Shown here piece after piece: positions 43,645-53,566 of a DNA stretch of 64,000 bases. Every line of letters starts with the position of its first letter. Within the stretch, counting starts at the first letter, position 1. Location: positions 1 to 64,000 of the forward strand of contig NZ_JAIMCG010000007.1 in NCBI RefSeq assembly GCF_019795295.1, read 5' to 3'. Origin of the DNA: Cupriavidus sp. AU9028. GTDB taxonomy: Bacteria; Pseudomonadota; Gammaproteobacteria; Burkholderiales; Burkholderiaceae. The notes beneath the pieces were generated by a model, which saw only the letters and a program-made list of their open reading frames with translations, made no database searches and was not told the origin of the DNA. The translations under genes were made by a program, and so were the position numbers.

Positions 43645-44721
43645 CTACCGGCCGAGGAAGTCCGCCACGGTCGGATAGCGCAGGCGCAGGCGCAGCTCGC
43701 GCTTTAGCCGCCGGTTCTCCAGCCGCCGCGATTCGCCCATGAAGCTGAGCAGCGGCGGCTCCACCACCTCGGCGATACCCGCGCGCGTCATCCGCGGCGG
43801 ACGCGGCAAGCCATGCCGGTCCGCGACCAGATCGAAGTAGTCGCCCATGCGCAGTTCGGAATCGTCGCTGGCGTGAACAATCCGCTGCGGCAGGCCGCGC
43901 ATCAGCTTGGCGATCAGGATCCGGGCCAGATCGTCGGCATGGATATGGTTGGTAAAGACATCGTCCTGCGGCGCCAGTGCCGGCGTGCCCTTGCGCAGGC
44001 GCGCCAGCGGCAGCCGGTCCTCGGCATAGATGCCGGGGATGCGCACGATGCCGGCACGCCAGCCGCTGCGCAGCGCGAAGGCGCGGATCGCCGTTTCCGC
44101 CGCGACGCGGCGCCGCGCCCGTGCCGTGGTGGGACGAGCCGGATCGCTTTCCGCCACGCGCGCCCCACGCCGGTCGCCATAGACGCCGCTGGTGCTGCCA
44201 TAGACCAGCACCGGACGGGTGCCAGGCTCGGCCGCCTGTGCATGCCGTTGCCTGCCGACGCGGGCCGCCCACGGCTGGCTGGCCGGCCGGCTGCCAAGCC
44301 GCTCGGGTAGAATGCGAGGTTTGCGTGCGCCGGCCACGCGCGGTACCGTGCTGCCCGGGGGCAGCGCGGCGAGCCGGCCGGCGCCACGCCCGCGCAGCGC
44401 CTGCAGCAATGCAGCCGTGCGGGGATCGCCGTCGCCCTGCCCGGGCGGCGGCGCGAGATGCACCACGCGAGCGGCGAGGCCGTGCAGCCGCGCCAGCGTC
44501 GCGCCCTTGTGCGTGCGCTGCGCCACCGGCATGTCCAGATTGCCAACCAGCGGCACCGCGCCGGCGGCACGCAACTGCGCCACCCGCGACGGCTGCGAGG
44601 TCAGCGCGAACACGCGCCAGCGCCCCGCGAGCAGGCGCAGGCAGCGGGTACCGACATCGCCGCAGCCGACGATCAGCAGGCGGGGCCGGCCCAGGCGAGG
44701 TGACGACAGATCTTTGCTCAT
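43645..44721 (-). CDS. NAD(P)-binding epimerase/reductase-like protein (YeeZ-type SDR)
   Basis: Protein of 358 residues. The N-terminal Rossmann strand L-L-I-V-G-C-G-D-V-G-T-R lies near 15-26; Y-G-S-T-S-G-V-Y-G near 178 supplies the SDR Ser/Tyr region, but the usual Y-x3-K is modified, as in atypical SDRs. D-D-V-F-T-N-H-I-H-A-D-D-L-A is a standard extended-SDR motif. A Pro/Arg/Gly-rich insertion at about 100-165 makes it longer than typical. It is divergent from the ferredoxin-reductase-like gene with nine bases between start codons. Substrate unknown. Confidence 0.8.
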   Translation of the reverse strand: MSKDLSSPRLGRPRLLIVGCGDVGTRCLRLLAGRWRVFALTSQPSRVAQLRAAGAVPLVGNLDMPVAQRTHKGATLARLHGLAARVVHLAPPPGQGDGDPRTAALLQALRGRGAGRLAALPPGSTVPRVAGARKPRILPERLGSRPASQPWAARVGRQRHAQAAEPGTRPVLVYGSTSGVYGDRRGARVAESDPARPTTARARRRVAAETAIRAFALRSGWRAGIVRIPGIYAEDRLPLARLRKGTPALAPQDDVFTNHIHADDLARILIAKLMRGLPQRIVHASDDSELRMGDYFDLVADRHGLPRPPRMTRAGIAEVVEPPLLSFMGESRRLENRRLKRELRLRLRYPTVADFLGR

Positions 44722-44730
44722 CGAGAGATT

Positions 44731-45777
44731 ATGGCTTATCAAGTAACCCTGATGCCGAGCGGACGCCAGTTCGAAGCGGACGCCGACGAAACCATCCTCG
44801 CCGCCGCGCTGCGCCATGGCGTGGGCCTGCCCTATGGCTGCAAGAACGGCGCGTGCGGCTCGTGCAAGGGGCGTGTCACGGCCGGCGAATTCGTGCAGGG
44901 CGACCATGCCGCTTCGGCCCTGACGCCGCAGGAAAAGACCGAAGGCCGCGCGCTGTTCTGCTGCGCCACGGCGGCGTCGGACGTGACGATCGAATGCCGC
45001 GAGGTCCAAGGCGCGGGCGATATTCCGATCAAGAAGGTGCCCTGCCGGGTCCAGTCGATGGAACGCGTGGCCGATGATGTCATCGTCGCGCGCTTCCAGC
45101 TGCCCGCCACCGAGCGCCTGCAGTACCTGGCCGGCCAGTATGTCGAATTCCTGCTGCGCGACGGCAAGCGGCGCAGCTATTCGATCGCCACGCCGCCGCA
45201 CGAGGAAGGCCCGATCGAGCTGCATTTCCGCCATATGCCGGGCGGCGCGTTCACCGACTACGTGTTCGGCGTGCGCGAGGGCCAGCCGGCGATGAAGGAG
45301 CGCGACATCCTGCGCTTCGAAGGTCCCCTGGGCAGCTTCTTCCTGCGCGAGGACTCCGAGCGCCCGGTGATCCTGCTGGCCTCGGGCACCGGCTTCGCAC
45401 CGATCAAGGCCATCGTCGGCCACGCCGCCTTCACCGGCATCACCCGCCCGATCACGCTGTACTGGGGCGGCCGCCGTCCCCGCGACCTGTACATGCATGC
45501 GCTGTGCGAGCAATGGGCGCGCGAGCTGCCCAACTTCCGCTATGTGCCGGTGATCTCCGACGCGCAGGCCGAGGACGAGTGGGATGGCCGCACCGGCTTC
45601 GTCCATCGCGCCGTGATGGAGGACTACCCCGACATGTCCGGCCACGAGGTCTATGCCTGCGGCGCGCCGATCATGGTGCAGTCCGCCCGCGAGGACTTCG
45701 TCGCGCAGTGCGGCCTGCACGAGGACCACTTCTACGCCGATGCCTTCACCTCGGAAGCGGATCTGCACAAGGCCTGA
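44731..45777 (+). CDS. 2Fe-2S/FAD/NAD(P) oxidoreductase (CDP-6-deoxyglucoseen reductase AscD-like)
   Basis: Protein of 348 residues with three domains. A plant-type ferredoxin domain has cluster cysteines C37, C42, C45 and C77 or C78 (C-K-N-G-A-C-G-S-C). The FAD domain has R-R-S-Y-S-I-A near 147. The NAD domain has S-G-T-G-F-A-P-I-K near 225. It passes electrons from NAD(P)H through FAD to a 2Fe-2S centre and on to a partner oxygenase or dehydratase that is not visible here. The divergent partner gene starts nine bases away, so their leaders overlap. Confidence 0.88.
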   Translation: MAYQVTLMPSGRQFEADADETILAAALRHGVGLPYGCKNGACGSCKGRVTAGEFVQGDHAASALTPQEKTEGRALFCCATAASDVTIECREVQGAGDIPIKKVPCRVQSMERVADDVIVARFQLPATERLQYLAGQYVEFLLRDGKRRSYSIATPPHEEGPIELHFRHMPGGAFTDYVFGVREGQPAMKERDILRFEGPLGSFFLREDSERPVILLASGTGFAPIKAIVGHAAFTGITRPITLYWGGRRPRDLYMHALCEQWARELPNFRYVPVISDAQAEDEWDGRTGFVHRAVMEDYPDMSGHEVYACGAPIMVQSAREDFVAQCGLHEDHFYADAFTSEADLHKA

Positions 45778-45783
45778 CGGCCT

Positions 45784-45818
45784 GTCTGCCAGCCCGTCTG
45801 CCAGCCCGTCTGCCAGCG
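45784..45818. repeat. Three tandem 12-bp repeats
   Basis: GTCTGCCAGCCC is repeated at 45784-45795 and 45796-45807, with a third partial copy from 45808. It starts seven bases after the reductase stop codon. Likely a slippage-prone minisatellite without coding role. Confidence 0.75.
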
Positions 45819-45890
45819 CAGGTCGCCGCGGGCGGCGTTCCGCGGGTACAACACCCGCGGCGCCGGCCGGCCATCGGCTGCCCTTTCGTT

Positions 45891-45919
45891 TTGACAGTCG
45901 CCGGCATGCGCCTTATAGT
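45891..45919 (+). promoter_or_regulatory. Strong sigma-70 promoter upstream of the aminotransferase leader
   Basis: A perfect -35 TTGACA (45891-45896) and a -10 TATAGT (45914-45919) are separated by 17 bases. Transcription should start at or next to A45927, which is the first base of an ATG, so the encoded leader ORF would be leaderless. Confidence 0.75.
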
Positions 45920-45926
45920 TGCCCGC

Positions 45927-45992
45927 ATGAACCAAGCCATCGACCGACGCAGCTTCCGTACGTCGCATCCCGCCAGGGTGCCACGCGGCTGA
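45927..45992 (+). CDS. Short Arg-rich leader ORF (putative leaderless leader peptide)
   Basis: A 21-codon frame starting at the predicted transcription start and ending TGA 45990-45992. Five codons are Arg (residues 7, 8, 11, 17, 20), including an AGG. No ribosome-binding site can exist if transcription starts at 45927. A terminator follows 28 bases after the stop and the aminotransferase gene begins 102 bases after it. GCCACG at 45980-45985 is identical to the start of the terminator 5' arm, so the two can compete for the 3' arm. This fits a translation-controlled attenuator; expression is unproven. Confidence 0.4.
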   Translation: MNQAIDRRSFRTSHPARVPRG

Positions 45993-46020
45993 CCGTCGAC
46001 AGCGTCTGTTCAGGTCATCA

Positions 46021-46051
46021 AGCCACGGGCAACCCCCGTGGCTTTTTGTTT
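46021..46051 (+). terminator. Rho-independent terminator in the aminotransferase leader (possible attenuator)
   Basis: Stem AGCCACGGG (46021-46029) pairs with CCCGTGGCT (46035-46043), then T5 and GTTTT. It lies between the strong promoter at 45891-45919 and the gene at 46095, so it must be read through for expression of the aminotransferase from that promoter. Confidence 0.85.
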
Positions 46052-46094
46052 TGCCCGATCGCCCATCCATCCTCGCCGACCTCTGGAGTCCGCC

Positions 46095-47282
<1,188 letters not shown>

Positions 47283-47292
47283 TCACACTGGC

Positions 47293-47328
47293 AAGAAAAA
47301 ACCCGCGGTGTTTGCGCACCGCGGGCTG
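47293..47328 (-). terminator. Minus-strand terminator at the end of the liv operon
   Basis: Stem CCCGCGGTG...CACCGCGGG with A6 on the plus-strand left side, which becomes a T6 tract for minus-strand transcription. On the plus strand no T-run follows the stem. It lies after the 94-bp repeats seen from livF and probably ends liv transcripts. Confidence 0.75.
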
Positions 47329-47329
47329 T

Positions 47330-47800
47330 CGTCGTCCCCGCGAACGCGGGGACCCAGTGGCTTTCGAAAGACTCTGGATTCCCGCTTTCGCGGGAACGAC
47401 GCGTTGGTTGTTCCGGCAGTACTTCGTCGTCCCCCCGAACGCGGGGACCCAGCGACTTTCCAAGACACTGGATTCCCGCTTTCGCGGGGACGACGCGTTG
47501 GTTGTTCCGGCAGTACTTCGTCGTCCCCGCGCACGCGGGGACCCAGTGGCTTTCGAAGACGCTGGATTCCCGCTTTCGCGGGAACGACGCATTGGTTGTT
47601 CCGGCAGTACTTCGTCGTCCCCGCGCACGCGGGGACCCAGCGACTTTCCAAGACACTGGATTCCCGCTTTCGCGGGAACGACGCGTTGGTTGTTCCGGCA
47701 GTACTTCGTCGTCCCCGCGAACGCGGGGACCCAGCGACTTTGCAAGACCCCGGATTCCCGCTTTCGCCGTAACGACGCGTTGGTTGTTCCGGCACTGTCG
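47330..47800. repeat. Five tandem 94/95-bp repeats between convergent operons
   Basis: Units begin with CGTCGTCCCC at 47330, 47425, 47519, 47613 and 47707. Each contains two palindromes, CCCCGCGAACGCGGGG and TTCCCGCTTTCGCGGGAA, joined by near-constant linkers ending GTTGTTCCGGCAGTACTT. Units differ by a few substitutions and one base in length. The unit resembles interspersed intergenic palindromes common in proteobacteria whose translation reads V-P-A-K-A-G-I-Q. The stretch 47283-47808 holds no gene. Confidence 0.92.
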
Positions 47801-47808
47801 GCCCGAAC

Positions 47809-48525
<717 letters not shown>

Positions 48526-48538
48526 GTGCGGCTCCCCC

Positions 48539-49315
48539 TCAGTGCGCCGAGGTACCGAGGTAGGCCTCGATCACCGCGGGGTTGTTCTGAACTTCCTGCG
48601 GCAGGCCCTGCGCGATCACCTTGCCGTAGTCCAGCACGGTCAGGCGGTTGCACAGGCCCATCACCAGCTTCACGTCGTGCTCGATCAGCAGGATGGTCCT
48701 GCCATCGCTGCGGATCTTGTCGAGCAGGCCGCGCAGCTCCACCTTCTCGGTGGCGTTCATGCCGGCCGCCGGCTCGTCCAGCGCCAGCAGCTTGGGCTCG
48801 GTCGCCAGCGCGCGGGCGATCTCCAGCCGCCGCTGGTGGCCGTAGGACAGGTTGCGCGCGGTGAAGTTGGCGTACTTGCCGATGCCGACGTACTCCAGCA
48901 GGTCGTGCGCCATGTCCTCGACCTCTTCTTCCTCGCGCCGCACCGAAGCCGGCCGGAGGATCGCGCCGATCACGCCCGCCTTGGTCCGCACATGGCGGCC
49001 CACCATCACGTTCTCCAGCGCGGTCATGTCGCCGAACAGGCGGATGTTCTGGAAGGTTCGCGCGATGCCGGCGCGGGCCACTTCGTGCACCGCGGTCGGC
49101 TGGTATGCCGTGCCGGCCAGACGGAACTCGCCGGAATCCGGCGTGTACAGCCCGGTGATCACGTTGAAGAAGGTGGTCTTGCCCGCGCCGTTTGGCCCGA
49201 TCAGACCGTAGATTTCGCCCTTGCGGATTTCAAGCCCCACTTCGGACAGCGCCTGCAGGCCGCCGAAGCGCTTGTTGACGCCCTGCACGGACAGCAGGAT
49301 TTCGTGGTTGCTCAT
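48539..49315 (-). CDS. livG: Branched-chain amino acid ABC transporter ATPase LivG
   Basis: Protein of 258 residues. Walker A G-P-N-G-A-G-K-T-T near 42, signature L-S-Y-G-H-Q-R-R near 162, Walker B L-L-A-L-D-E-P-A-A-G-M near 183 and switch H-D-V near 215. A-R-T-F-Q-N-I-R-L-F near 87 is diagnostic for LivG. The true start (MSNHEILL) lies inside a longer open frame that runs over livM. 17 bases separate it from livM. Confidence 0.95.
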   Translation of the reverse strand: MSNHEILLSVQGVNKRFGGLQALSEVGLEIRKGEIYGLIGPNGAGKTTFFNVITGLYTPDSGEFRLAGTAYQPTAVHEVARAGIARTFQNIRLFGDMTALENVMVGRHVRTKAGVIGAILRPASVRREEEEVEDMAHDLLEYVGIGKYANFTARNLSYGHQRRLEIARALATEPKLLALDEPAAGMNATEKVELRGLLDKIRSDGRTILLIEHDVKLVMGLCNRLTVLDYGKVIAQGLPQEVQNNPAVIEAYLGTSAH

Positions 49316-49332
49316 ATCGTCGATTCCTCCGC

Positions 49333-50493
49333 TCACAGACGCGCGCCCGCGGTACCCGGCCGGCGCACCACCGGACGGTCTTCCTTGCGCGGCGACGGCC
49401 ACAGGCCCGCCGGGCGGTACAGCATCACGCCAACCAGCGCCAGGCCGAACAGCAGCTGGCGCAGCACCTCCGCGTCGACGATGGTATGGCCGAACATCAT
49501 CTGCTGGGCCGGCTCCGCCACCACGCGCAGCAGTTCCTGGAAGCCGATCAGCAGCACGCCGCCCAGGATCACGCCCGGGATATGCCCCATGCCGCCGAGC
49601 ACCACGATGGCGAGCACGTAGATCGACTCCCACAGCGTGAACGACTCGGGCGAGACGAAGCCCTGGAAGGCGCCGAACACCGCGCCGGAGACGCCGCCGA
49701 AGGAAGCGCCCATGGCGAAGGCCAGCAGCTTGATGTTGCGGGTGTTGATGCCCATCGCCTTGGCCGCGATCTCGTCCTCGCGGATCGCCACCCAGGCACG
49801 GCCGATGCGCGAATTCTGCAGCCTCAGGCAGATGAACACGATGATGACGACCAGCACCACCAGCAGGTAGTAGTACATGAACACCGGCGTGAACTTCAGC
49901 CCGATGATCTCGTGCGACTTGGAGAAGTCGAAGCCGAACAGCCGGATCGGATCCACCGCGGTGATGCCCTTCGGGCCGTTGGTGATGTTCACCGGCCGGT
50001 CCAGGTTGTTCATGAAGATGCGGATGATCTCGCCGAAGCCCAGCGTCACGATGGCCAGGTAGTCGCCACGCAGCTTCAGCGTCGGCGCGCCCAGCAGCAT
50101 GCCGAAGATACCCGCCACCAGCGCGGCGAGCGGCAGGACCCACCAGACGCTGACATGAAAGCCATTGGGGAACAGCTGCGCGATGATCTCGAACTGGTTC
50201 GCCAGGTGCGGCGAGCCCAGCAGCGCCATCAGGTAGGCGCCTACCGCATAGAAGGCGATATATCCCAGGTCCAGCAGGCCGGCGAAGCCGACCACGATGT
50301 TCAGGCCCAGCGCCAGCATGATGTACAGCATGGCGAAGTCCAGCACGCGAACCCAGTAGTTGCCGCCGAAGGCGTGCACGATGAACGGTGCGCACAGGCC
50401 CACGACCAGGAAGGCGACCAGCGCCACCATGGTCTTGGCCGGCGTCTTGGTCAGCGGCGCGGCCTGCGCCGGAGTGGAAATTGGAGTCGTCAT
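49333..50493 (-). CDS. livM: Branched-chain amino acid ABC transporter permease LivM
   Basis: Protein of 386 residues with about nine hydrophobic helices beginning near residue 28 (VALVAFLVVGLCAPFIV). L-N-I-V-V-G-F-A-G-L-L-D-L-G and the ATPase-contact loop A-I-R-E-D-E-I-A-A-K-A-M-G are LivM signatures. ATG 50493 lies 13 bases after the livH stop. Forms the membrane channel with LivH. Confidence 0.94.
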   Translation of the reverse strand: MTTPISTPAQAAPLTKTPAKTMVALVAFLVVGLCAPFIVHAFGGNYWVRVLDFAMLYIMLALGLNIVVGFAGLLDLGYIAFYAVGAYLMALLGSPHLANQFEIIAQLFPNGFHVSVWWVLPLAALVAGIFGMLLGAPTLKLRGDYLAIVTLGFGEIIRIFMNNLDRPVNITNGPKGITAVDPIRLFGFDFSKSHEIIGLKFTPVFMYYYLLVVLVVIIVFICLRLQNSRIGRAWVAIREDEIAAKAMGINTRNIKLLAFAMGASFGGVSGAVFGAFQGFVSPESFTLWESIYVLAIVVLGGMGHIPGVILGGVLLIGFQELLRVVAEPAQQMMFGHTIVDAEVLRQLLFGLALVGVMLYRPAGLWPSPRKEDRPVVRRPGTAGARL

Positions 50494-50506
50494 GGTTCTG
50501 TCTCCC

Positions 50507-51442
50507 TCAGGCACGGTCCGCGACGCGTTCGCCCATGATGCCGGACGGACGGAACACCAGCACGGTGATCAGCACGATGAAGGCAAACACGTCCTGGTAG
50601 TTCGAGCCGAACACGCCGTTGGTCAGGTCGCCGATATAGCCGGCGCCCAGCGCCTCGATCAGCCCGAGCAGCATGCCGCCCAGCATCGCGCCGGCCAGGT
50701 TGCCGATGCCGCCCAGCACCGCAGCGGTGAACGCCTTCAGGCCCGGGATGAAGCCCATGTAGAAGTGCGCGTTGCCGTAGTTGGTCGCCATCATCACGCC
50801 GGCCAGCGCGGCCAGCGTCGCGCCGATCATGAAGGTCGCCGAGATGACGAAGTTCGGGTTCACGCCCATCAGCCCGGCCACGCGCGGGTTCTCGGCGGTC
50901 GCGCGCATCGCGCGGCCCAGCTTGGTCCGATTGACCAGCGCCAGCAGGCCGGCCATCACCATCACGGCCATGCCGATGATCACCATCTCCTTGCCGGTGA
51001 TGGTGGCGCCGGTGGTACCGATATCGATCGGGGTCGACGGCAGCAGCTGCGGGAAGGTCAGCGGGTTGCGCGACCAGATCATCATCGCCACGGTCTGCAG
51101 CACGATCGACACGCCGATCGCGGTGATCAGCGGTGCCAGGCGGGGCGCATTGCGCAGCGGCCGGTAGGCAACCTTCTCGATCGAATAGGAAAGCATGGCG
51201 CAAACGGGCATCGCGACCAGCGTCGCGATCACCAGCGTCAGCCATTCGGGAAGATCGGGCGCGAGCGCCTGCAGGCCGAGGATGGCCGAGAGCGCGGTCA
51301 ACGCGCCGATCATCAGCACATCGCCGTGGGCGAAGTTGATGATGCCGAGAATGCCGTAGACCATGGTGTAGCCGAGTGCAATCAGCGCATAGATGCTGCC
51401 GAGCACCAGACCATTCACGATCTGCTGGATAAGGATATCCAT
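50507..51442 (-). CDS. livH: Branched-chain amino acid ABC transporter permease LivH
   Basis: Protein of 311 residues with about eight membrane helices. N-G-L-V-L-G-S-I-Y-A-L-I-A-L-G-Y-T-M-V-Y-G near 10-30 and A-T-A-E-N-P-R-V-A-G-L-M-G-V-N near 180 are LivH signatures, the latter contacting the ATPases. It starts 206 bases downstream of the binding-protein gene, with a terminator-like hairpin between, so permease expression is probably lower than that of the binding protein. Confidence 0.94.
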   Translation of the reverse strand: MDILIQQIVNGLVLGSIYALIALGYTMVYGILGIINFAHGDVLMIGALTALSAILGLQALAPDLPEWLTLVIATLVAMPVCAMLSYSIEKVAYRPLRNAPRLAPLITAIGVSIVLQTVAMMIWSRNPLTFPQLLPSTPIDIGTTGATITGKEMVIIGMAVMVMAGLLALVNRTKLGRAMRATAENPRVAGLMGVNPNFVISATFMIGATLAALAGVMMATNYGNAHFYMGFIPGLKAFTAAVLGGIGNLAGAMLGGMLLGLIEALGAGYIGDLTNGVFGSNYQDVFAFIVLITVLVFRPSGIMGERVADRA

Positions 51443-51589
51443 GAATACTCCTGGCTGCCGCCGCGTACCGCGCCCGGATGAGACGCAGGCAAACGACGGT
51501 GTGTGAGTGGTTTGGTAAGAGATATGTGCTGGTAAGCGGCCTGCCTTGCCCGCCCATGGTCAGGGCGTCGTCTTGATGGCGAGGCTGAA

Positions 51590-51629
51590 AAAGAACGGCA
51601 CCGTTCCAACATCTGACGGTGCCGTTCTG
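51590..51629 (-). terminator. Intra-operon terminator/attenuator between livJ and livH
   Basis: Plus-strand AGAACGGCACCGT (51591-51603) pairs with ACGGTGCCGTTCT (51616-51628), preceded by A5. On the minus strand the stem is followed by CTTTTTC. It should end part of the livJ transcripts, or protect the livJ message, before livH. Confidence 0.8.
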
Positions 51630-51648
51630 GGGACCGGATAGGTCCGGA

Positions 51649-52848
51649 TTACATCTTCACGACGTCGAGCACGGACTTCTTCTTGTCCTTGTAGTCGTAC
51701 AGCGTGATGGTGCCTTCCTTCATGTCGCCCTTCTCGTCGAAGGCGATCGTGCCGATCACGCCCTGATAGTTGGTCTTCGGCATTTCGGCCAGGATCGCGG
51801 CAGGCTCTGCGGAGCCGGCGCGCTTCATGGCGTCGACGATGACCATCACGGCGTCATAGGTGAACGGAGCATAGATCTGCACCGGCGCATTGAAGCGGTC
51901 CTGATAGCGCTTCTGGAACTCCGCGCCCTTCTCCATCTTCGACAGCGCCAGACCGGCTTCGGAGCAGATGATGTTGTCGACCGCGTCGCCGGCCAGCTCG
52001 GCCACCTTGTCGGTACAGACCCCATCGCCGCCGACGATCTTGGCGGCAATGCCCAGTTCCTTGGCCTGCTTGGCGAACGGACCGCCGGTGGCATCCATGC
52101 CGCCGTACATGATCACGTCCGGCTTCTTGCCCTTGATCTTGGTCAGGATCGCCTTGAAGTCGGTCGCCTTGTCGTTGGTGAACTCGCGCGCCACCACGGT
52201 CACGCCCGCCGCCTTCGCGGTCTTTTCGAACTCGTCGGCCAGGCCCTTGCCGTAGGCGGTCGCATCGTCGACGATGGCCACGCTCTTGGCGTTCAGGCTC
52301 TTGCTGGCATAGTTCGCCAGCGCCGGGCCCTGCTGGGCGTCGGTCGCCACCACACGGTAGGTGGTCTTGAAGCCCTGCTTGGTGTAGTCGGGGTTGGTCG
52401 ACGAGGGCGACACCTGGACGATGCCGGCATCGCTGTAGATCTTCGAGGCGGGGATCGACACCCCCGAGTTCAGGTGGCCGACCACCGCGACGACCCGGTT
52501 GTCGACCAGCTTCTGCGCGACCGCGGTGCCAGTCTTCGGGTCGGCGGCGTCATCTTCGCCTACCAGTTCCAGACGGATCTTCTTGCCGCCCAGTTCGAGG
52601 CCGGCCTTGTTGACCTCCTCGACGGCCAGCCTGGCGCCGTTCTCGTTGTCCTTGCCGAGGTGCGCGATGCCGCCAGTCAGCGGAGCGACGTGGCCGATCT
52701 TGACGACCAGCGCGTCGCCACCGGCGGCCGGCGCGGCTGCGGCCGGCGCGGAAGCGGCGTCAGCGGGCGCCTCTTCCTTCTTGCCGCAGGCAGTAACCAG
52801 CGCCACCGCCGCAGCAATCGGCAGGATCCTGGCAAACGTGATTTGCAT
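51649..52848 (-). CDS. livJ: Branched-chain amino acid binding protein LivJ/LivK-type
   Basis: Protein of 399 residues, type 1 periplasmic binding protein. The signal peptide core ALVTAC ends in a lipobox-like V-T-A-C28 -like site followed by G-K-K-E-E and an Ala/Pro linker, suggesting a lipid-anchored rather than free periplasmic protein. The mature part starts V-V-K-I-G-H-V-A-P-L-T-G-G, and G-H-L-N-S-G-V-S-I-P-A-S near 130 binds the amino acid carboxylate. ATG 52848 follows AGGAGA on the minus strand. First gene of the liv operon; the 700-base region upstream should hold its promoter. Confidence 0.93.
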   Translation of the reverse strand: MQITFARILPIAAAVALVTACGKKEEAPADAASAPAAAAPAAGGDALVVKIGHVAPLTGGIAHLGKDNENGARLAVEEVNKAGLELGGKKIRLELVGEDDAADPKTGTAVAQKLVDNRVVAVVGHLNSGVSIPASKIYSDAGIVQVSPSSTNPDYTKQGFKTTYRVVATDAQQGPALANYASKSLNAKSVAIVDDATAYGKGLADEFEKTAKAAGVTVVAREFTNDKATDFKAILTKIKGKKPDVIMYGGMDATGGPFAKQAKELGIAAKIVGGDGVCTDKVAELAGDAVDNIICSEAGLALSKMEKGAEFQKRYQDRFNAPVQIYAPFTYDAVMVIVDAMKRAGSAEPAAILAEMPKTNYQGVIGTIAFDEKGDMKEGTITLYDYKDKKKSVLDVVKM

Positions 52849-52921
52849 GAGTGATCTCCTAGGATTCACATGGCAGGGTATCGCAACGCCTCCCGTTCGT
52901 TACCCTGGACCGCTTTCTGTA

Positions 52922-52936
52922 GTTTCAATTTGAAAC
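52922..52936. promoter_or_regulatory. GTTTCAATTTGAAAC palindrome upstream of livJ
   Basis: Seven-base arms GTTTCAA/TTGAAAC around a single central base, about 75 bases upstream of the livJ start. Position suits an operator or promoter-overlapping site for the liv operon. The binding protein is unknown. Confidence 0.4.
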
Positions 52937-53497
52937 GCGCGAATTGTATCCCCTTTTTTTGGCGATGCAATACGCGACGCAACAACCCGAGCCTTTTACC
53001 CGTCAAATGCGCTAGGTAATTTCCCCAATGCCGGGATTGAGGCAATTCCCGACTGCAGGAGCAGCGCACCGCGGGATATAACAAGAAGTGTGCCCGGCAT
53101 CATGCGGAAGCGGCGCAAGGTGCCCCGCAATACGCCGCCAGCCACGCAGGCAGGCGGGATGGCGGCGTCCGGACCGGCGTTGGCGCATGACGATCGAGGA
53201 AGCGCAGGAATTGGTATGTTTCCTCTAATTAATCAGGCGCTTCATAACCTCCCGTTTGCACCAATTTAGTAACAGCACAGAAACGTGCCGCACCAATTCA
53301 GGGAAAACCCGGATTATTCAGTTTCGGCCTCGCTATTAATCCGGCGCGCCGCAATTCGCCATAGGGCCTTGCCATAGGGATTAGCCACAGGCAGCTTGCC
53401 GTTGGACTTCCACCGCAATCCACCCGGGTTTTGAAGGTGTTACTTAATAATCACGAAAACCCGGCTGCCCAACCTGGTCATCCATCGCGACAGCCAA

Positions 53498-53531
53498 AAG
53501 ATAACGCCCCGCTGCGGGCGGGGCGTTTCTT
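53498..53531 (-). terminator. Terminator downstream of ispH
   Basis: AACGCCCCGC...GCGGGGCGTT stem (about 53503-53526) with TTATCTTTT following on the minus strand and TTCTT on the plus strand. It ends the fkpB-ispH transcript. Confidence 0.8.
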
Positions 53532-53566
53532 CTGGACGACACCGGCATTGCCGGCGGCAGGCGCGC

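Larger units (their letters stand above)
52849..53566. other. Long intergenic region upstream of livJ
   Basis: About 700 bases with no credible gene; 52900-53000 and 53210-53460 are clearly less GC-rich than the rest of the window. It contains the palindrome at 52922-52936 and the ispH terminator at its right end. It probably carries the liv promoter (minus strand). Confidence 0.6.

Noticed and set aside
47330-47800. Possible CRISPR array
   Set aside because: The unit is 94 bp with near-identical linkers and two palindromes each; there are no unique spacers and no cas genes.
53100-53460. Possible small gene or RNA upstream of livJ
   Set aside because: No open frame with a credible start and no clear promoter-terminator pair could be seen.
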